DNA of 64,000 bases from Ewingella allii (GTDB lineage: Bacteria > Pseudomonadota > Gammaproteobacteria > Enterobacterales > Enterobacteriaceae): assembly GCF_044430645.1 (NCBI RefSeq), contig NZ_JAWUDN010000001.1, forward strand, positions 682,001 to 746,000. Reading direction: 5' to 3'. Of the stretch, positions 1-9,107 are shown one piece after another. A program made the position numbers and the translations under genes. The first letter of the stretch is position 1; the number at the start of each line of letters is the position of its first letter. The notes beneath the pieces are model-generated. The model saw only the letters and a program-made list of their open reading frames with translations. It was not told where the DNA came from and made no database searches.

Positions 1-100
1 TCTTATGATCGGCGGAAACGTTAGCGTTTGGCGCTGCGTGCGCCAAATTAAGAAATAGCTGGGTAAATAGCAGTACGGAAAGCGTAATCAATAAACGCAT
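1..100 (-). CDS. mepH: N-terminus of a secreted protein, probably murein endopeptidase MepH (cut by window edge)
   Basis: Only 33 codons are inside the window. They read out of a minus-strand ATG at 98-100 and run off the left edge. The peptide is a clear Sec signal peptide: MRLL, a hydrophobic stretch, then LAHA before Ala-Pro-Asn (predicted cleavage after about residue 22). E. coli carries mepH (ydhO, a NlpC/P60 murein endopeptidase with such a signal peptide) next to grxD, so the name rests on position and the signal peptide, not on catalytic residues. No strong Shine-Dalgarno precedes the ATG. Confidence 0.45.
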   Translation of the reverse strand, partial: MRLLITLSVLLFTQLFLNLAHAAPNANVSADHK

Positions 101-584
101 GGCGTCGTTACCAATATTGGCCCAAAGTTAAACATCATAGATGTCAGAGTATTGCCCAAATGAACCGGACAAAACAGCACGAAATGCCTCGATTCTAGAT
201 CATATTGTGAGAAAAAGTTAATAGCATTTTAAATGCTGAGAAAATAGTCATTAAACGGTTTTAAAAGCACCATATTTCAGTGAGTTGAAATAATGCTCTA
301 TGCCGTGCGGAAGGCTCATTCGGCAGTTAAATTTGTTAGGCAAAAATGTTATTCTGAATGACTGTTTATTTTTGCGACCTGTGAGGCATTTTAATAAAAA
401 TGGCACAGGCAGTTGAATAATGCATGGCGCAGTGGAGAAAAACCCTGCAAAAAATGGCGTTTTTATCCCATGCCAGCCATCGTTACAATAGAAGACAAGC
501 GACAAAGGCTGCGGGTTCCCATAAGCAGCCTGCGCATAATGAGTAATGACCGTGACAGCCAGCTTTGGCTTGAGGAAGCAAGAA
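101..584. other. Intergenic region between mepH-like gene and grxD
   Basis: This AT-rich stretch of about 480 bases between two divergent genes should hold both promoters. No convincing sigma-70 pair, operator or RNA gene was recognised. The long reading frame on the minus strand here runs into the start of grxD and is not believed to be a gene. Confidence 0.5.
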
Positions 585-938
585 ATGACCACACCAACTA
601 TTGAAAAGATCCAGAAGCAGGTTTCCGAAAACCCAATCCTTCTGTACATGAAAGGTTCACCTAAGCTGCCAAGCTGCGGTTTCTCTGCTCAGGCGGTTCA
701 GGCTCTTTCTGCCTGTGGTGAGCGTTTCGCTTACGTTGATATCCTGCAAAACCCAGATATCCGTGCTGAAATGCCAAAATATGCTAACTGGCCAACCTTC
801 CCGCAGCTGTGGGTAGACGGCGAGCTGGTTGGCGGTTGCGACATCGTGATTGAAATGTACCAGCGCGGTGAGCTACAGCAGCTGATCAAAGAAACTGCTG
901 AGAAATACAAATCTTCTGAAGAGCAGCAACCTGAGTAA
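585..938 (+). CDS. grxD: Monothiol glutaredoxin 4 (Fe-S cluster carrier)
   Basis: 117 residues, the usual length for Grx4. The monothiol active site Cys-Gly-Phe-Ser is at residues 31-34, and the thioredoxin-fold cis-proline segment (WPTFPQLW) and the glutathione-binding GG-C-D motif follow. Proteins of this class bind a glutathione-coordinated [2Fe-2S] cluster as homodimers or with BolA proteins and pass clusters to apo-proteins in the cytoplasm. The ATG at 585 was chosen over an upstream in-frame ATG because it follows GAGGAA and gives the family N-terminus MTTPTIEKIQ. A bidirectional terminator follows, shared with rnt on the other strand. Confidence 0.96.
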   Translation: MTTPTIEKIQKQVSENPILLYMKGSPKLPSCGFSAQAVQALSACGERFAYVDILQNPDIRAEMPKYANWPTFPQLWVDGELVGGCDIVIEMYQRGELQQLIKETAEKYKSSEEQQPE

Positions 939-970
939 TTTCAGGCTCCCGCTGTAATAGCAGAGCAAAT

Positions 971-1003
971 AAAAAGAGCGGCCATCTGAGCCGCTCTTTT
1001 TTT
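971..1003. terminator. Bidirectional Rho-independent terminator (grxD / rnt)
   Basis: The arms AGAGCGGC (975-982) and GCCGCTCT (990-997) are flanked by an A-run on the left and a T-run on the right, so the hairpin can end transcription from grxD on the plus strand and rnt on the minus strand. Confidence 0.9.
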
Positions 1004-1028
1004 ATCTGTCGAATTCCGCCAAGCCCAC

Positions 1029-1709
1029 TTATTCAGCCTGACTGTCTGTCTCGCTCGGCGCTGCAGTCTCATCGCCCACCGGCAGTGGCCAGCCACCAAG
1101 ACGCTTCCAGCGGTTTACCAGTTCACAGAACAGCTTGGCCGTCTGCTCGGTGTCATACAGCGCCGAGTGCGCCTGGCTGCTGTCGAACACCATGCCGGCG
1201 CTGATACAGGCTTTCGCCAACACCGTCTGTCCGAGCACCAATCCGCTGAGTGCGGCGGTATCGAAAGTGGCAAAAGGGTGGAAAGGGTTGCGTTTCAGCC
1301 CGGCGCGCTCTGCGGCAGCCATCAGGAAGCTGTGATCGAAGTTGGCATTGTGCGCCACGATGATCGCCCGATTGCAGTTCTGCTCTTTCATTCCCTTGCG
1401 AATGGCTTTGAAAATCGCGTGTAGCGCATCATATTCGCTCACCGCGCCGCGCAGGGGGTTGGTCGGGTCTATGCCGTTAAAGGCCAGCGCCTCCGGTACC
1501 AGAATGGAACCCTCGAAAGGCTCGACGTGGAAATGCAACGTTTCGTCGCTCTCCAGCCAACCCTCGTCATCCATCTTTAACGTAATGGCGGCAATTTCTA
1601 GCAGCGCATCGGTCTGGGCGTTAAATCCTGCGGTTTCAACATCGATAACTACGGGATAAAAACCACGAAATCGGCCTCTCAGGGCGTTAATGTCACTATT
1701 CTCGGCCAT
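1029..1709 (-). CDS. rnt: Ribonuclease T
   Basis: 226 residues. DEDD-family 3'-5' exoribonuclease that trims tRNA and other stable RNA 3' ends and removes the terminal A in tRNA end turnover; it acts as a dimer in the cytoplasm. Exo I carries Asp23 and Glu25 (VIDVETAGF), Exo II is AHNANFDHSF, and Exo III is HSALYDTEQTA. The reading frame extends 28 codons upstream, but the ATG at 1709 gives the family start just before RFRGFYPVV and follows a weak AAGATAAG. The acidic C-terminal tail is a little longer than in E. coli. Confidence 0.95.
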   Translation of the reverse strand: MAENSDINALRGRFRGFYPVVIDVETAGFNAQTDALLEIAAITLKMDDEGWLESDETLHFHVEPFEGSILVPEALAFNGIDPTNPLRGAVSEYDALHAIFKAIRKGMKEQNCNRAIIVAHNANFDHSFLMAAAERAGLKRNPFHPFATFDTAALSGLVLGQTVLAKACISAGMVFDSSQAHSALYDTEQTAKLFCELVNRWKRLGGWPLPVGDETAAPSETDSQAE

Positions 1710-1790
1710 TAGTTTCTTATCTTCATCGAATTCAGCCGGCATTATGACAAATTTTTCTGTCAGTTGCAGGAGGGGAGGAAAAAAGGGCAA

Positions 1791-1815
1791 CAAAAAAGGG
1801 CGCTTATGCGCCCTT
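1791..1815 (-). terminator. Terminator of the nemR-nemA-gloA run
   Basis: Read on the minus strand, the hairpin AAGGGCGC / GCGCCCTT with a short loop is followed by six T residues. It lies just after gloA and before rnt, separating the two units. Confidence 0.85.
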
Positions 1816-1832
1816 GATAGCGGAAGGCGGGA

Positions 1833-2240
1833 TTAGTGACCCAGACCTTGACCCGCATGTTTAGATTCGATCAGCTCGATTTTGTAGCCGTCCGGGTCTT
1901 CGACGAAAGCGATGATGGTAGAACCGCCTTTCACCGGGCCGGCTTCGCGCGTCACGTTACCACCGGCTTTACGAATGTCTTCGCAAGTCTGGGCAACGTT
2001 ATCTACGCCAAGAGCGATATGACCATAGGCCGTGCCGAGATCATAGCTTTCGACGCCCCAGTTGTAAGTCAGTTCGATCACTGCACCTTCGCTTTCATCG
2101 GTATAACCAACAAAGGCCAGAGAGTATTTGTATTCAGTATTTTCGCTGGTACGCAGCAGGCGCATGCCCAAAACATCGGTATAGAAACTGATTGAGCGTT
2201 GCAGGTCGCCAACGCGAAGCATGGTATGAAGTAAGCGCAT
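1833..2240 (-). CDS. gloA: Glyoxalase I (lactoylglutathione lyase)
   Basis: 135 residues, identical in length to E. coli GloA. It converts the hemithioacetal of methylglyoxal and glutathione to S-lactoylglutathione in the cytoplasm. The four metal ligands of the vicinal-oxygen-chelate fold are visible: His5 (RLLHTML), Glu56 (AVIELTYN), His74 (AYGHIAL) and Glu122 (YKIELIE). It lies downstream of nemR-nemA in the same direction, as in E. coli, where NemR controls all three. Here a hairpin between nemA and gloA suggests that much gloA message could be made separately. Confidence 0.96.
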   Translation of the reverse strand: MRLLHTMLRVGDLQRSISFYTDVLGMRLLRTSENTEYKYSLAFVGYTDESEGAVIELTYNWGVESYDLGTAYGHIALGVDNVAQTCEDIRKAGGNVTREAGPVKGGSTIIAFVEDPDGYKIELIESKHAGQGLGH

Positions 2241-2300
2241 AAATTCCTCTGAATGCAGGGGTAAGTAATAGATAACAGACTAACTGATATTCGCTATTCA

Positions 2301-2337
2301 GGCAAAAAAAGCGGCAGCCGGAGGGGCGGCTGCCGCA
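2301..2337 (-). terminator. Terminator after nemA
   Basis: A ten-base perfect stem (GCGGCAGCCG, 2311-2320, with CGGCTGCCGC, 2327-2336) is followed on the minus strand by seven T. It lies about 100 bases past the nemA stop and upstream of gloA, so read-through would be needed for a nemA-gloA transcript. Confidence 0.85.
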
Positions 2338-2431
2338 AGGGTCGATTTTTTGCACTAATGGCTTTTAAACCAACCCGTTAGTTACTCTTCGTTTTATAAG
2401 AACTCGCCGTTTTTATTGCGACTCGCGGTTT

Positions 2432-3523
<1,092 letters not shown>

Positions 3524-3543
3524 TTTCTAAAACTCCTGAGTAA

Positions 3544-3560
3544 TAGACTGGTCGGTCTGA
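3544..3560. promoter_or_regulatory. Second NemR-type operator, in front of nemA
   Basis: The imperfect palindrome TAGACTGGTCGGTCTGA carries the same AGAC...GTCT half-sites as the operator before nemR. It lies just upstream of the nemA ribosome-binding site. NemR should bind here and release on reaction with electrophiles or hypochlorite. Whether a separate nemA promoter exists is inferred; no clean -35/-10 pair was found. Confidence 0.6.
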
Positions 3561-3660
3561 TTCATATCTTAAAAAAGAGGTCAAAAATTCGACCTGATTA
3601 AGTTTTCTGCGCGGCAACTCACCGCGCCGTTGACGCATTACCCTGACTGTCTTAAGACAA

Positions 3661-4269
3661 TCAGGACTTATTCGGAACCTGCAAAAAAGTTTCTATCGTT
3701 TCTACCGCAGTAGCCAGCGGGGTGACAGAGCGTTTGATCTTAGCCAGCAATGACGCACCCAGCCACATAGAGTAGAGCGCTGACGCCGTGGCTGCCGGGG
3801 AGAACGGCACCTGAAGCGACCCTTCGGCAATGCCTTTTTCCACCGCATCTTTTAAGCGACCCACCACCCGCACGGTGCCTTGTTCCAGGGCATGACGCAT
3901 AGGCTCTGACAGGTCACTGACCTCTGCCGACAGCTTCACCGCCAGACAGGCATTGTGATTCTCGCTGGCGCAGAAGTTGGTAATAGTCTGCGCGTAATAG
4001 TTCAGCAGATGTTGACGCTGATTCCCCTGCGGCGCGCTGAACATAGCCAGCAGATGCGCATCATAACTGTCGTAATAACGCTGAATCATTGCCTCACCAA
4101 AGGCCTCTTTCGAGCGAAAATGGTGATAGAACGAGCCTTTAGGCACTTCGGCCTTTTTCAGCAGTTCAGTCAGCCCCATGCCGTTAAAGCCCAGTCGTAA
4201 ACTGAGTTCCTGGCCGGTTGCCAATAAATGTTCGCGTGTATCGCAATGTGAATGTGTCATCTTGTTCAT
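3661..4269 (-). CDS. nemR: TetR-family electrophile/bleach-sensing repressor NemR
   Basis: 202 residues. The TetR-type helix-turn-helix lies at about residues 10-60 (EVPKGSFYHHFRSKEAFG recognition helix), followed by a divergent ligand-sensing domain with cysteines at ENHNACLAVK. In E. coli the repressor senses reactive electrophiles and hypochlorite through cysteines and derepresses nemRA-gloA. The first ATG (4269) gives MNKM, matching the E. coli N-terminus, and has no Shine-Dalgarno; a second ATG lies three codons on. The predicted promoter would start RNA at about 4270, so the message may be leaderless. Confidence 0.93.
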   Translation of the reverse strand: MNKMTHSHCDTREHLLATGQELSLRLGFNGMGLTELLKKAEVPKGSFYHHFRSKEAFGEAMIQRYYDSYDAHLLAMFSAPQGNQRQHLLNYYAQTITNFCASENHNACLAVKLSAEVSDLSEPMRHALEQGTVRVVGRLKDAVEKGIAEGSLQVPFSPAATASALYSMWLGASLLAKIKRSVTPLATAVETIETFLQVPNKS

Positions 4270-4276
4270 GCTGCTG

Positions 4277-4305
4277 AGAGTATTAGACCGATCAGTCTAG
4301 GTCAA
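4277..4305 (-). promoter_or_regulatory. nemR promoter with NemR operator in the spacer
   Basis: On the minus strand -35 TTGACC (4300-4305) and -10 TACTCT (4277-4282) are 17 bases apart. The palindrome TAGAC-N6-GTCTA fills 16 of these spacer bases, so repressor binding would exclude RNA polymerase. Confidence 0.75.
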
Positions 4306-4437
4306 TCTTAAATGTGGAGTAGAGCACATTTTGACACGTTGGCGCGACGCCGGGCAATCCGGCGCCGGGTAAATGGGGGTTGCGGGAATGCGTTAAAGCG
4401 TCTTCAATAAGAGTTCAATGCTCGATAGGGAGTCGCT

Positions 4438-4680
4438 GTGGCTCAACAGTTAGAGTTTTTTGACATTCCCAGCCCGTGCCGTGGTATCTGCCAGGCAGAT
4501 AATCGCGGCTTCTGCCGTGGTTGCCTGCGCAGCCGCGAAGAGCGTTTTGGCTGGATGACCATGACGGACACTGAAAAGCGCCACGTGCTGCGCCTGTGTC
4601 ATCAGCGCCTGTTGCGTTTGCAGCGCGCCGCCAAGAAACCCGATGACGACGCCCAGCCCGAACAGCCCACTCTTTTTTAA
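4438..4680 (+). CDS. ydhL: DUF1289 cysteine-rich small protein
   Basis: 80 residues with a GTG start preceded by TAGGGAG; the resulting MAQQLEFF N-terminus fits the E. coli YdhL protein. The DUF1289 core has the cysteine pattern SPCRGIC...GFCRGCLRSREE, probably a metal-binding site; the function is unknown. The C-terminal PEQPTLF tail also fits the family. It stands alone between divergent nemR and ydhF, as in E. coli. Confidence 0.88.
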   Translation: MAQQLEFFDIPSPCRGICQADNRGFCRGCLRSREERFGWMTMTDTEKRHVLRLCHQRLLRLQRAAKKPDDDAQPEQPTLF

Positions 4681-4810
4681 TTTTTAGCACCAGCTCACCT
4701 TTCAACTTGCTCGCGTGGCGGAGATCAATACAGGCCGCTGCCAATTCTGTATGCTTAAACTATTCAGCTTTCAACTATTAACTCAATAACCTATCGATAG
4801 AGGTAATAAC

Positions 4811-5707
4811 ATGGATCCTCGTACCTTACTCTCCACCCAAGGCCCGGAATTCTCGCGCATGATTAGCGGGTACTGGCGTCTGATGGAGTGGAATATGACC
4901 CCGCAACAGCTGCTGAGCTTTATTGAAGAGCACGTTGAGCTGGGCATCACCACGGCGGACCACGCGGATATTTATGGCGGCTATGCCTGTGAAGCGGCTT
5001 TTGGCGAGGCAATGCGCCTCAAGCCCGCGCTGCGTGAAAAGATGGAGCTGGTGAGCAAATGCGGTATCGCCACCAAGGCGGACCCGGCGAATAAAATCGG
5101 CCACTACATCACCGACAGCCAATACATTATTGAGCGCGCCGAGAAGTCACTGACCAATCTGCACACCGACCGTCTGGACCTATTGCTGATCCACCGCCCG
5201 GACCCGTTAATGGATGCCGACGAAGTAGCAGAAGCCTTCACCAGCTTGCACAAAAGCGGCAAGGTGAAGCATTTCGGCGTGTCGAACTTCACCCCGGCGC
5301 AGTTCACCCTGTTGCAGTCACGCCTGCCGTTCGCGCTAGTGACCAATCAGCTTGAGATCTCCCCAATCCATCAGCCAGCCATTCTCGACGGCTCTTTAGA
5401 TCTTTGCCAACAGCTTCGCATCAAGCCAATGGCCTGGTCCTGTCTGGGCGGCGGCCGTCTGTTTAGCGACGCTGAGTTCCAGCCGCTGCGCGATGAGCTG
5501 CAACAGGTCGCCGAAGAGATTGGCGCGGACAGTATTGAGCAGGTGGTCTATGCGTGGGTGCTGCGCCTGCCGTCTCAGCCGCTGCCAATTATTGGCTCTG
5601 GCAAAATCGACCGCGTGAAGTCGGCGTGGAAGTCATTGTCCTTGGAGATGACGCGCCAGCAGTGGTTCCGTATTCGCAAGGCGGCTTTGGGCTACGATGT
5701 ACCTTAA
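4811..5707 (+). CDS. ydhF: Aldo-keto reductase YdhF
   Basis: 298 residues, a full-length AKR TIM barrel. The catalytic tetrad is visible as Asp50, Tyr55, Lys83 and His128 (TTADHADIYGGY, VSKCGI, LLIHRPDP). NADPH-binding residues lie in the C-terminal PIIGSGKIDRV segment. The physiological substrate is unknown. The ATG follows AGAGG within a CTATCGATAG palindrome (4791-4800). It converges with ydhK. Confidence 0.93.
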   Translation: MDPRTLLSTQGPEFSRMISGYWRLMEWNMTPQQLLSFIEEHVELGITTADHADIYGGYACEAAFGEAMRLKPALREKMELVSKCGIATKADPANKIGHYITDSQYIIERAEKSLTNLHTDRLDLLLIHRPDPLMDADEVAEAFTSLHKSGKVKHFGVSNFTPAQFTLLQSRLPFALVTNQLEISPIHQPAILDGSLDLCQQLRIKPMAWSCLGGGRLFSDAEFQPLRDELQQVAEEIGADSIEQVVYAWVLRLPSQPLPIIGSGKIDRVKSAWKSLSLEMTRQQWFRIRKAALGYDVP

Positions 5708-5764
5708 TTAATGCTTTTCCTTGGCGCTGTAGCGGCGTTTTGCCACAGCGCCATTGCCTCTGAG

Positions 5765-7816
5765 TTATGCCTGTGTCGGCTGTGAACTATTATTCTCAGC
5801 CGCCACTTCTTCGATAGAAATCGCCTGCTGTAGCTGTGACAGCGAGCAATACAATCGCCAAATAATCCCCGCCAGTTCCCGCGCTGATTCATCAGGATGA
5901 TGCGCCAAGGATTCGCTGATCCGCGATAACTCCGCCAAACTTGAATCCAGCACCGTATGGCTGACGCCGCGTTCGGTCATGATGCCTTTCAGGCAGTGAA
6001 TGCAGACATCCCGCACCGCAGAAAGCGGGTCCGAGCGAATCTCCCACTCGCGCAGCTGCCAGACGATATGGCTGCAATTGAGCAGCACCACGCCCCAACG
6101 CAGCAGCCAAGTCCGCGAAACCTGATCTTTACTTTGATTGAGCTGGTTGATGCGATGATAAATCAGCGATTCAAACTGCAAATGGCTCAGCTGCGGCTTG
6201 CGACTTAGCTGGTCGATGAAGTCCCGGCGCAGGGCGCGGATAATGCGCCGACTTTTGCGTTTATCCGAGCTTGGTCGCAGCACTTGGAAAGCCACGCCTG
6301 CCAGCATCACGCCGACGATCCGGCCAATCCCATCATTGATAAACGCGCCGTAGTCGTAGCTCGGCGGGTTAGTCACCGCCAAAAATGAGCCGCTGAACAC
6401 CAGCAGTTGTCCCCACAGCCCGGCGTACTTTTTGTACTGCAATTTCATCATCTGCATGGTGACTAAAATCGGTAGCAAAAAGGCGCAGAACACCCAGAAG
6501 TCATTCAGCTGGATCATCAACCCGAACTTAAGAATGAAGCAGCCGACAAACAGCAACAGCAGAGATTTAATCAGCAGAGTAATGCTGCTGATTGGCGATG
6601 CGGTGGAGGAGTAGAGCACGCAGCTGACGGCGGTCAGCGCCACCGCCGAGGTGCCGGAGCTCCACTGGGTGCTCATCCAAAACGCACAGGCAATCACGAT
6701 ACACAGGAAGGTACGCAAGCCGTTATAGGCCGCTTCGTAGGTGTCGGTGTGCTCGGTGAGGCGGCTGGCGCGCGGCGGCTGCAAGAATTCCACCTGCGCC
6801 GCGTTGGTGTTTTCCACCCGACGCAGCCAGCGCTCGTTATGCAGATAGAGCCAGCAGAAGTCGCGCAGCCTTTTCCAAAACGCCTGATAACGGTAGTCGG
6901 AGGTGTCGTGCGGCTTGATTTGGCTGAGGATGCGGGCAATTTTGTATTTGTTGCTTTCCGGATCACGCAGCGCCTCAATCAAGGTTTCCAGCGTTTCATA
7001 AAGATGTTCGGGAGGCTGCGGCCAGTTGAGCAACATGCGGCGCAGGCTGGAGATGTAACTGGTCATACGCAGCTGCTGGTGGAGCAGGTAATTGAGCAGA
7101 TTATTTTGCCGCCGCAGCCGATAGTGGCTCCAGACCGCCTGAATACGCAGCAAATTCATGGTGAGGATCTGGCCAATTACGCCCTCGTGCGAGGTGCGAA
7201 TTTGCTCGGTGATATCTGGCCGCCACAGCAGTTTTGCGTGATCCAGCAACTGGGCATGCATCTTGCGCAGCGAAGTGAGCAGGGCGTCGCCGTCGGAGGT
7301 GCTAGGCAGGATCATCATCATAAAGCCGCCGCACAGGATGCCGGTGATCACTTCACACACGCGGGCCTGGGCGATGTCGAAAATTTTGCCAGTGTCAGTC
7401 ACGTTAACGGTGGAAAACGCGATGATGGCGGCGGTGTAGCCCGCTAGAGCGAAAGCGTAGGAGACGTTGTTTTGATAGTGGTTGGAAACGTAAGTGCACA
7501 GCCCCAGCCACGCGGCGATGGCAAAGGTGAATAACCAAGGTTCATTCAGGCAGTGTCCGGCAATCAGCACCGAGGCCAGCGCGCCGAGCAGGCTGCCAAT
7601 TACCCGGCCAATGCTCTTACTAATAACGCCGCCCACGGTGGGGAAGCTCACCACGGCGGCGGAGGTCAGCGCCCAGTATGGGTCATCCAGCTGCAATACG
7701 AAGGCGATGTACAGCGACAGGCACATGGCGATTGAATTGCGCAGAGCGTAGCGCCACTGGCCACCAGTAGCTTTGCCCCACGGAGTATTTTTCCATTCAA
7801 GCCAAGAGAGATTCAC
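5765..7816 (-). CDS. ydhK: FUSC-family inner-membrane efflux protein YdhK
   Basis: 683 residues with the two-repeat layout of the AaeB/FUSC family: hydrophobic segments at about residues 25-170, a long cytoplasmic helical region (180-360), a second hydrophobic block (about 365-510) and a soluble C-terminal domain. With YdhJ and YdhI it should form an aromatic-acid-type efflux system, as AaeXAB does. Genes run ydhI-ydhJ-ydhK with gaps of 4 and 10 bases, one operon divergent from slyA. Confidence 0.9.
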   Translation of the reverse strand: MNLSWLEWKNTPWGKATGGQWRYALRNSIAMCLSLYIAFVLQLDDPYWALTSAAVVSFPTVGGVISKSIGRVIGSLLGALASVLIAGHCLNEPWLFTFAIAAWLGLCTYVSNHYQNNVSYAFALAGYTAAIIAFSTVNVTDTGKIFDIAQARVCEVITGILCGGFMMMILPSTSDGDALLTSLRKMHAQLLDHAKLLWRPDITEQIRTSHEGVIGQILTMNLLRIQAVWSHYRLRRQNNLLNYLLHQQLRMTSYISSLRRMLLNWPQPPEHLYETLETLIEALRDPESNKYKIARILSQIKPHDTSDYRYQAFWKRLRDFCWLYLHNERWLRRVENTNAAQVEFLQPPRASRLTEHTDTYEAAYNGLRTFLCIVIACAFWMSTQWSSGTSAVALTAVSCVLYSSTASPISSITLLIKSLLLLFVGCFILKFGLMIQLNDFWVFCAFLLPILVTMQMMKLQYKKYAGLWGQLLVFSGSFLAVTNPPSYDYGAFINDGIGRIVGVMLAGVAFQVLRPSSDKRKSRRIIRALRRDFIDQLSRKPQLSHLQFESLIYHRINQLNQSKDQVSRTWLLRWGVVLLNCSHIVWQLREWEIRSDPLSAVRDVCIHCLKGIMTERGVSHTVLDSSLAELSRISESLAHHPDESARELAGIIWRLYCSLSQLQQAISIEEVAAENNSSQPTQA

Positions 7817-7826
7817 GTCACCGGCC

Positions 7827-8684
7827 TTAGTCGTGCACGGAAATAGTGGCAGTGGTTCCGGCGACTAACACCACGTTGGCGGGCACATTGAGCAGCTTAA
7901 TGCGCACCGGCACGCGCTGGGCCAGCCTGACCCAAGGCACGTTGGGTTTCACATTCATCAGCAAGTCGGCAGACGGGTCGACGCTCTGGTCATAGATGGC
8001 GCGCCCAATGCTTTCGACCTCTCCCTGCAACGGAATATCGCCGTTATAAAGAGTGATATTCGCCCGGCTGCCTTCTTTGATATGGCGCAGCTTGGTCTCT
8101 TCAAAATAGCCCAAAATATAGAAGGAGTGGGTATCAACCAGCCCCACCAGCGGCGTGCCGGTAGTGGCGTAGTTGCCACGGCGGGTTTGCAGATTGGTGA
8201 TATAGCCGTCTGTTGGCGCAAAGATCTTGGTTTTGCTCAGATTCCACTGGGCTTGCTCAAGAGAGGCCTGCGCGGCTTCATACTGGGCTTTCATCGCCTT
8301 GGCGGCGATATTGGACTCATCCAGCGTCTCGGCAGAGACAATCCCGGCACCCAGCCCACGGCGGCGCTGCGCCTCGTGATTGGCTTTATCAAGGTCGGCG
8401 GCGGCCTTGGCCAGCGCGGCCTGTGCGTTATCCAGAGCGATTTGGAAAGGCTGTGGGTCGAGCGTAAACAGCAGGTCACCGCTCTTAACCAGTTGATTAT
8501 CATGCACATTGATGCCAATAATTCGGCCGGAGACTTCTGGTGTGATGTCCACTAACTCGGCGCGCACCTTGCCGTCGCGGGTCCACGGCGACTGCATGTA
8601 GTAATTCCACATCCACCAACCCGCGCATAAAGCGACCGCAAAGACCAACACCGTGGAGAAATATTTAAGCGTTTTAAATTTCAT
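7827..8684 (-). CDS. ydhJ: HlyD/EmrA-type membrane fusion protein YdhJ
   Basis: 285 residues: an N-terminal membrane anchor (FSTVLVFAVALCAGWWMWNYY), a biotinyl-lipoyl-like half motif (VDITPEVSGRIIGINVHDNQLVKSGDLLF), a coiled-coil hairpin (about 85-150) and a beta-barrel domain. It is the periplasmic adaptor that would link YdhK to an outer-membrane channel. It sits 4 bases after ydhI and 10 bases before ydhK. Confidence 0.9.
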   Translation of the reverse strand: MKFKTLKYFSTVLVFAVALCAGWWMWNYYMQSPWTRDGKVRAELVDITPEVSGRIIGINVHDNQLVKSGDLLFTLDPQPFQIALDNAQAALAKAAADLDKANHEAQRRRGLGAGIVSAETLDESNIAAKAMKAQYEAAQASLEQAQWNLSKTKIFAPTDGYITNLQTRRGNYATTGTPLVGLVDTHSFYILGYFEETKLRHIKEGSRANITLYNGDIPLQGEVESIGRAIYDQSVDPSADLLMNVKPNVPWVRLAQRVPVRIKLLNVPANVVLVAGTTATISVHD

Positions 8685-8688
8685 TTTC

Positions 8689-8925
8689 TTACTCGTTGAT
8701 CAGCAGTAGCAGGGCACCACAAATAGAAATGACGAAAAGAGATAAGTCCATCAAGGTCGGATGCCACACTTCGCCGGAATAGATCCAATCGCGTAAAAGG
8801 TGGTGGATTAAAATCCAGAAAAGCAATCCCAGTAAAATGGCTTTGAAGATCGGAGGGAAATAAAGCGAAGCCCCTAAGACTAAATCCGTGAGCGGGTAGC
8901 CTGTATGAAAGATTTGCGCATCCAC
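8689..8925 (-). CDS. ydhI: DUF1656 small membrane protein YdhI
   Basis: 78 residues if started at GTG 8925, exactly the E. coli YdhI length, with AGAG upstream; the open frame extends to a TTG at 8967 but those residues do not fit the family. Two transmembrane segments (PPIFKAILLGLLFWILIHHLL and LMDLSLFVISICGALLLLI) flank the RDWIYSGEVWHP loop typical of DUF1656, the AaeX-like third component beside FUSC pumps. Confidence 0.85.
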   Translation of the reverse strand: MDAQIFHTGYPLTDLVLGASLYFPPIFKAILLGLLFWILIHHLLRDWIYSGEVWHPTLMDLSLFVISICGALLLLINE

Positions 8926-9030
8926 AATATTAATCTCTGCGGGTGATTGTGTTATAAACAAGGTCAATCAGGGAGTTGAAGCTAACTCGTTAACTGACGG
9001 TAATAAGATCCAGTATATATAGAAATGTAA

Positions 9031-9060
9031 TTACACGATTAAAATTCCGAAAACTAGGCT
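9031..9060 (+). promoter_or_regulatory. Probable slyA promoter
   Basis: TTACAC (9031-9036), an 18-base spacer and TAGGCT (9055-9060) precede slyA; the SlyA palindrome lies directly after the expected start site. Confidence 0.5.
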
Positions 9061-9078
9061 AAACTCTGGGGAGTTATC

Positions 9079-9090
9079 TTAGCATGCTAA
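9079..9090. promoter_or_regulatory. SlyA-type operator
   Basis: TTAGCATGCTAA is a perfect 12-base palindrome that differs from the published SlyA consensus TTAGCAAGCTAA at one base. It lies 17 bases before the slyA start and downstream of its probable promoter, consistent with autorepression. Confidence 0.7.
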
Positions 9091-9107
9091 TTATAAGGAG
9101 GGGATAA

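Noticed and set aside
251..649. 132-codon minus-strand frame before grxD
   Set aside because: It overlaps the grxD start and has no ribosome-binding site or family resemblance.
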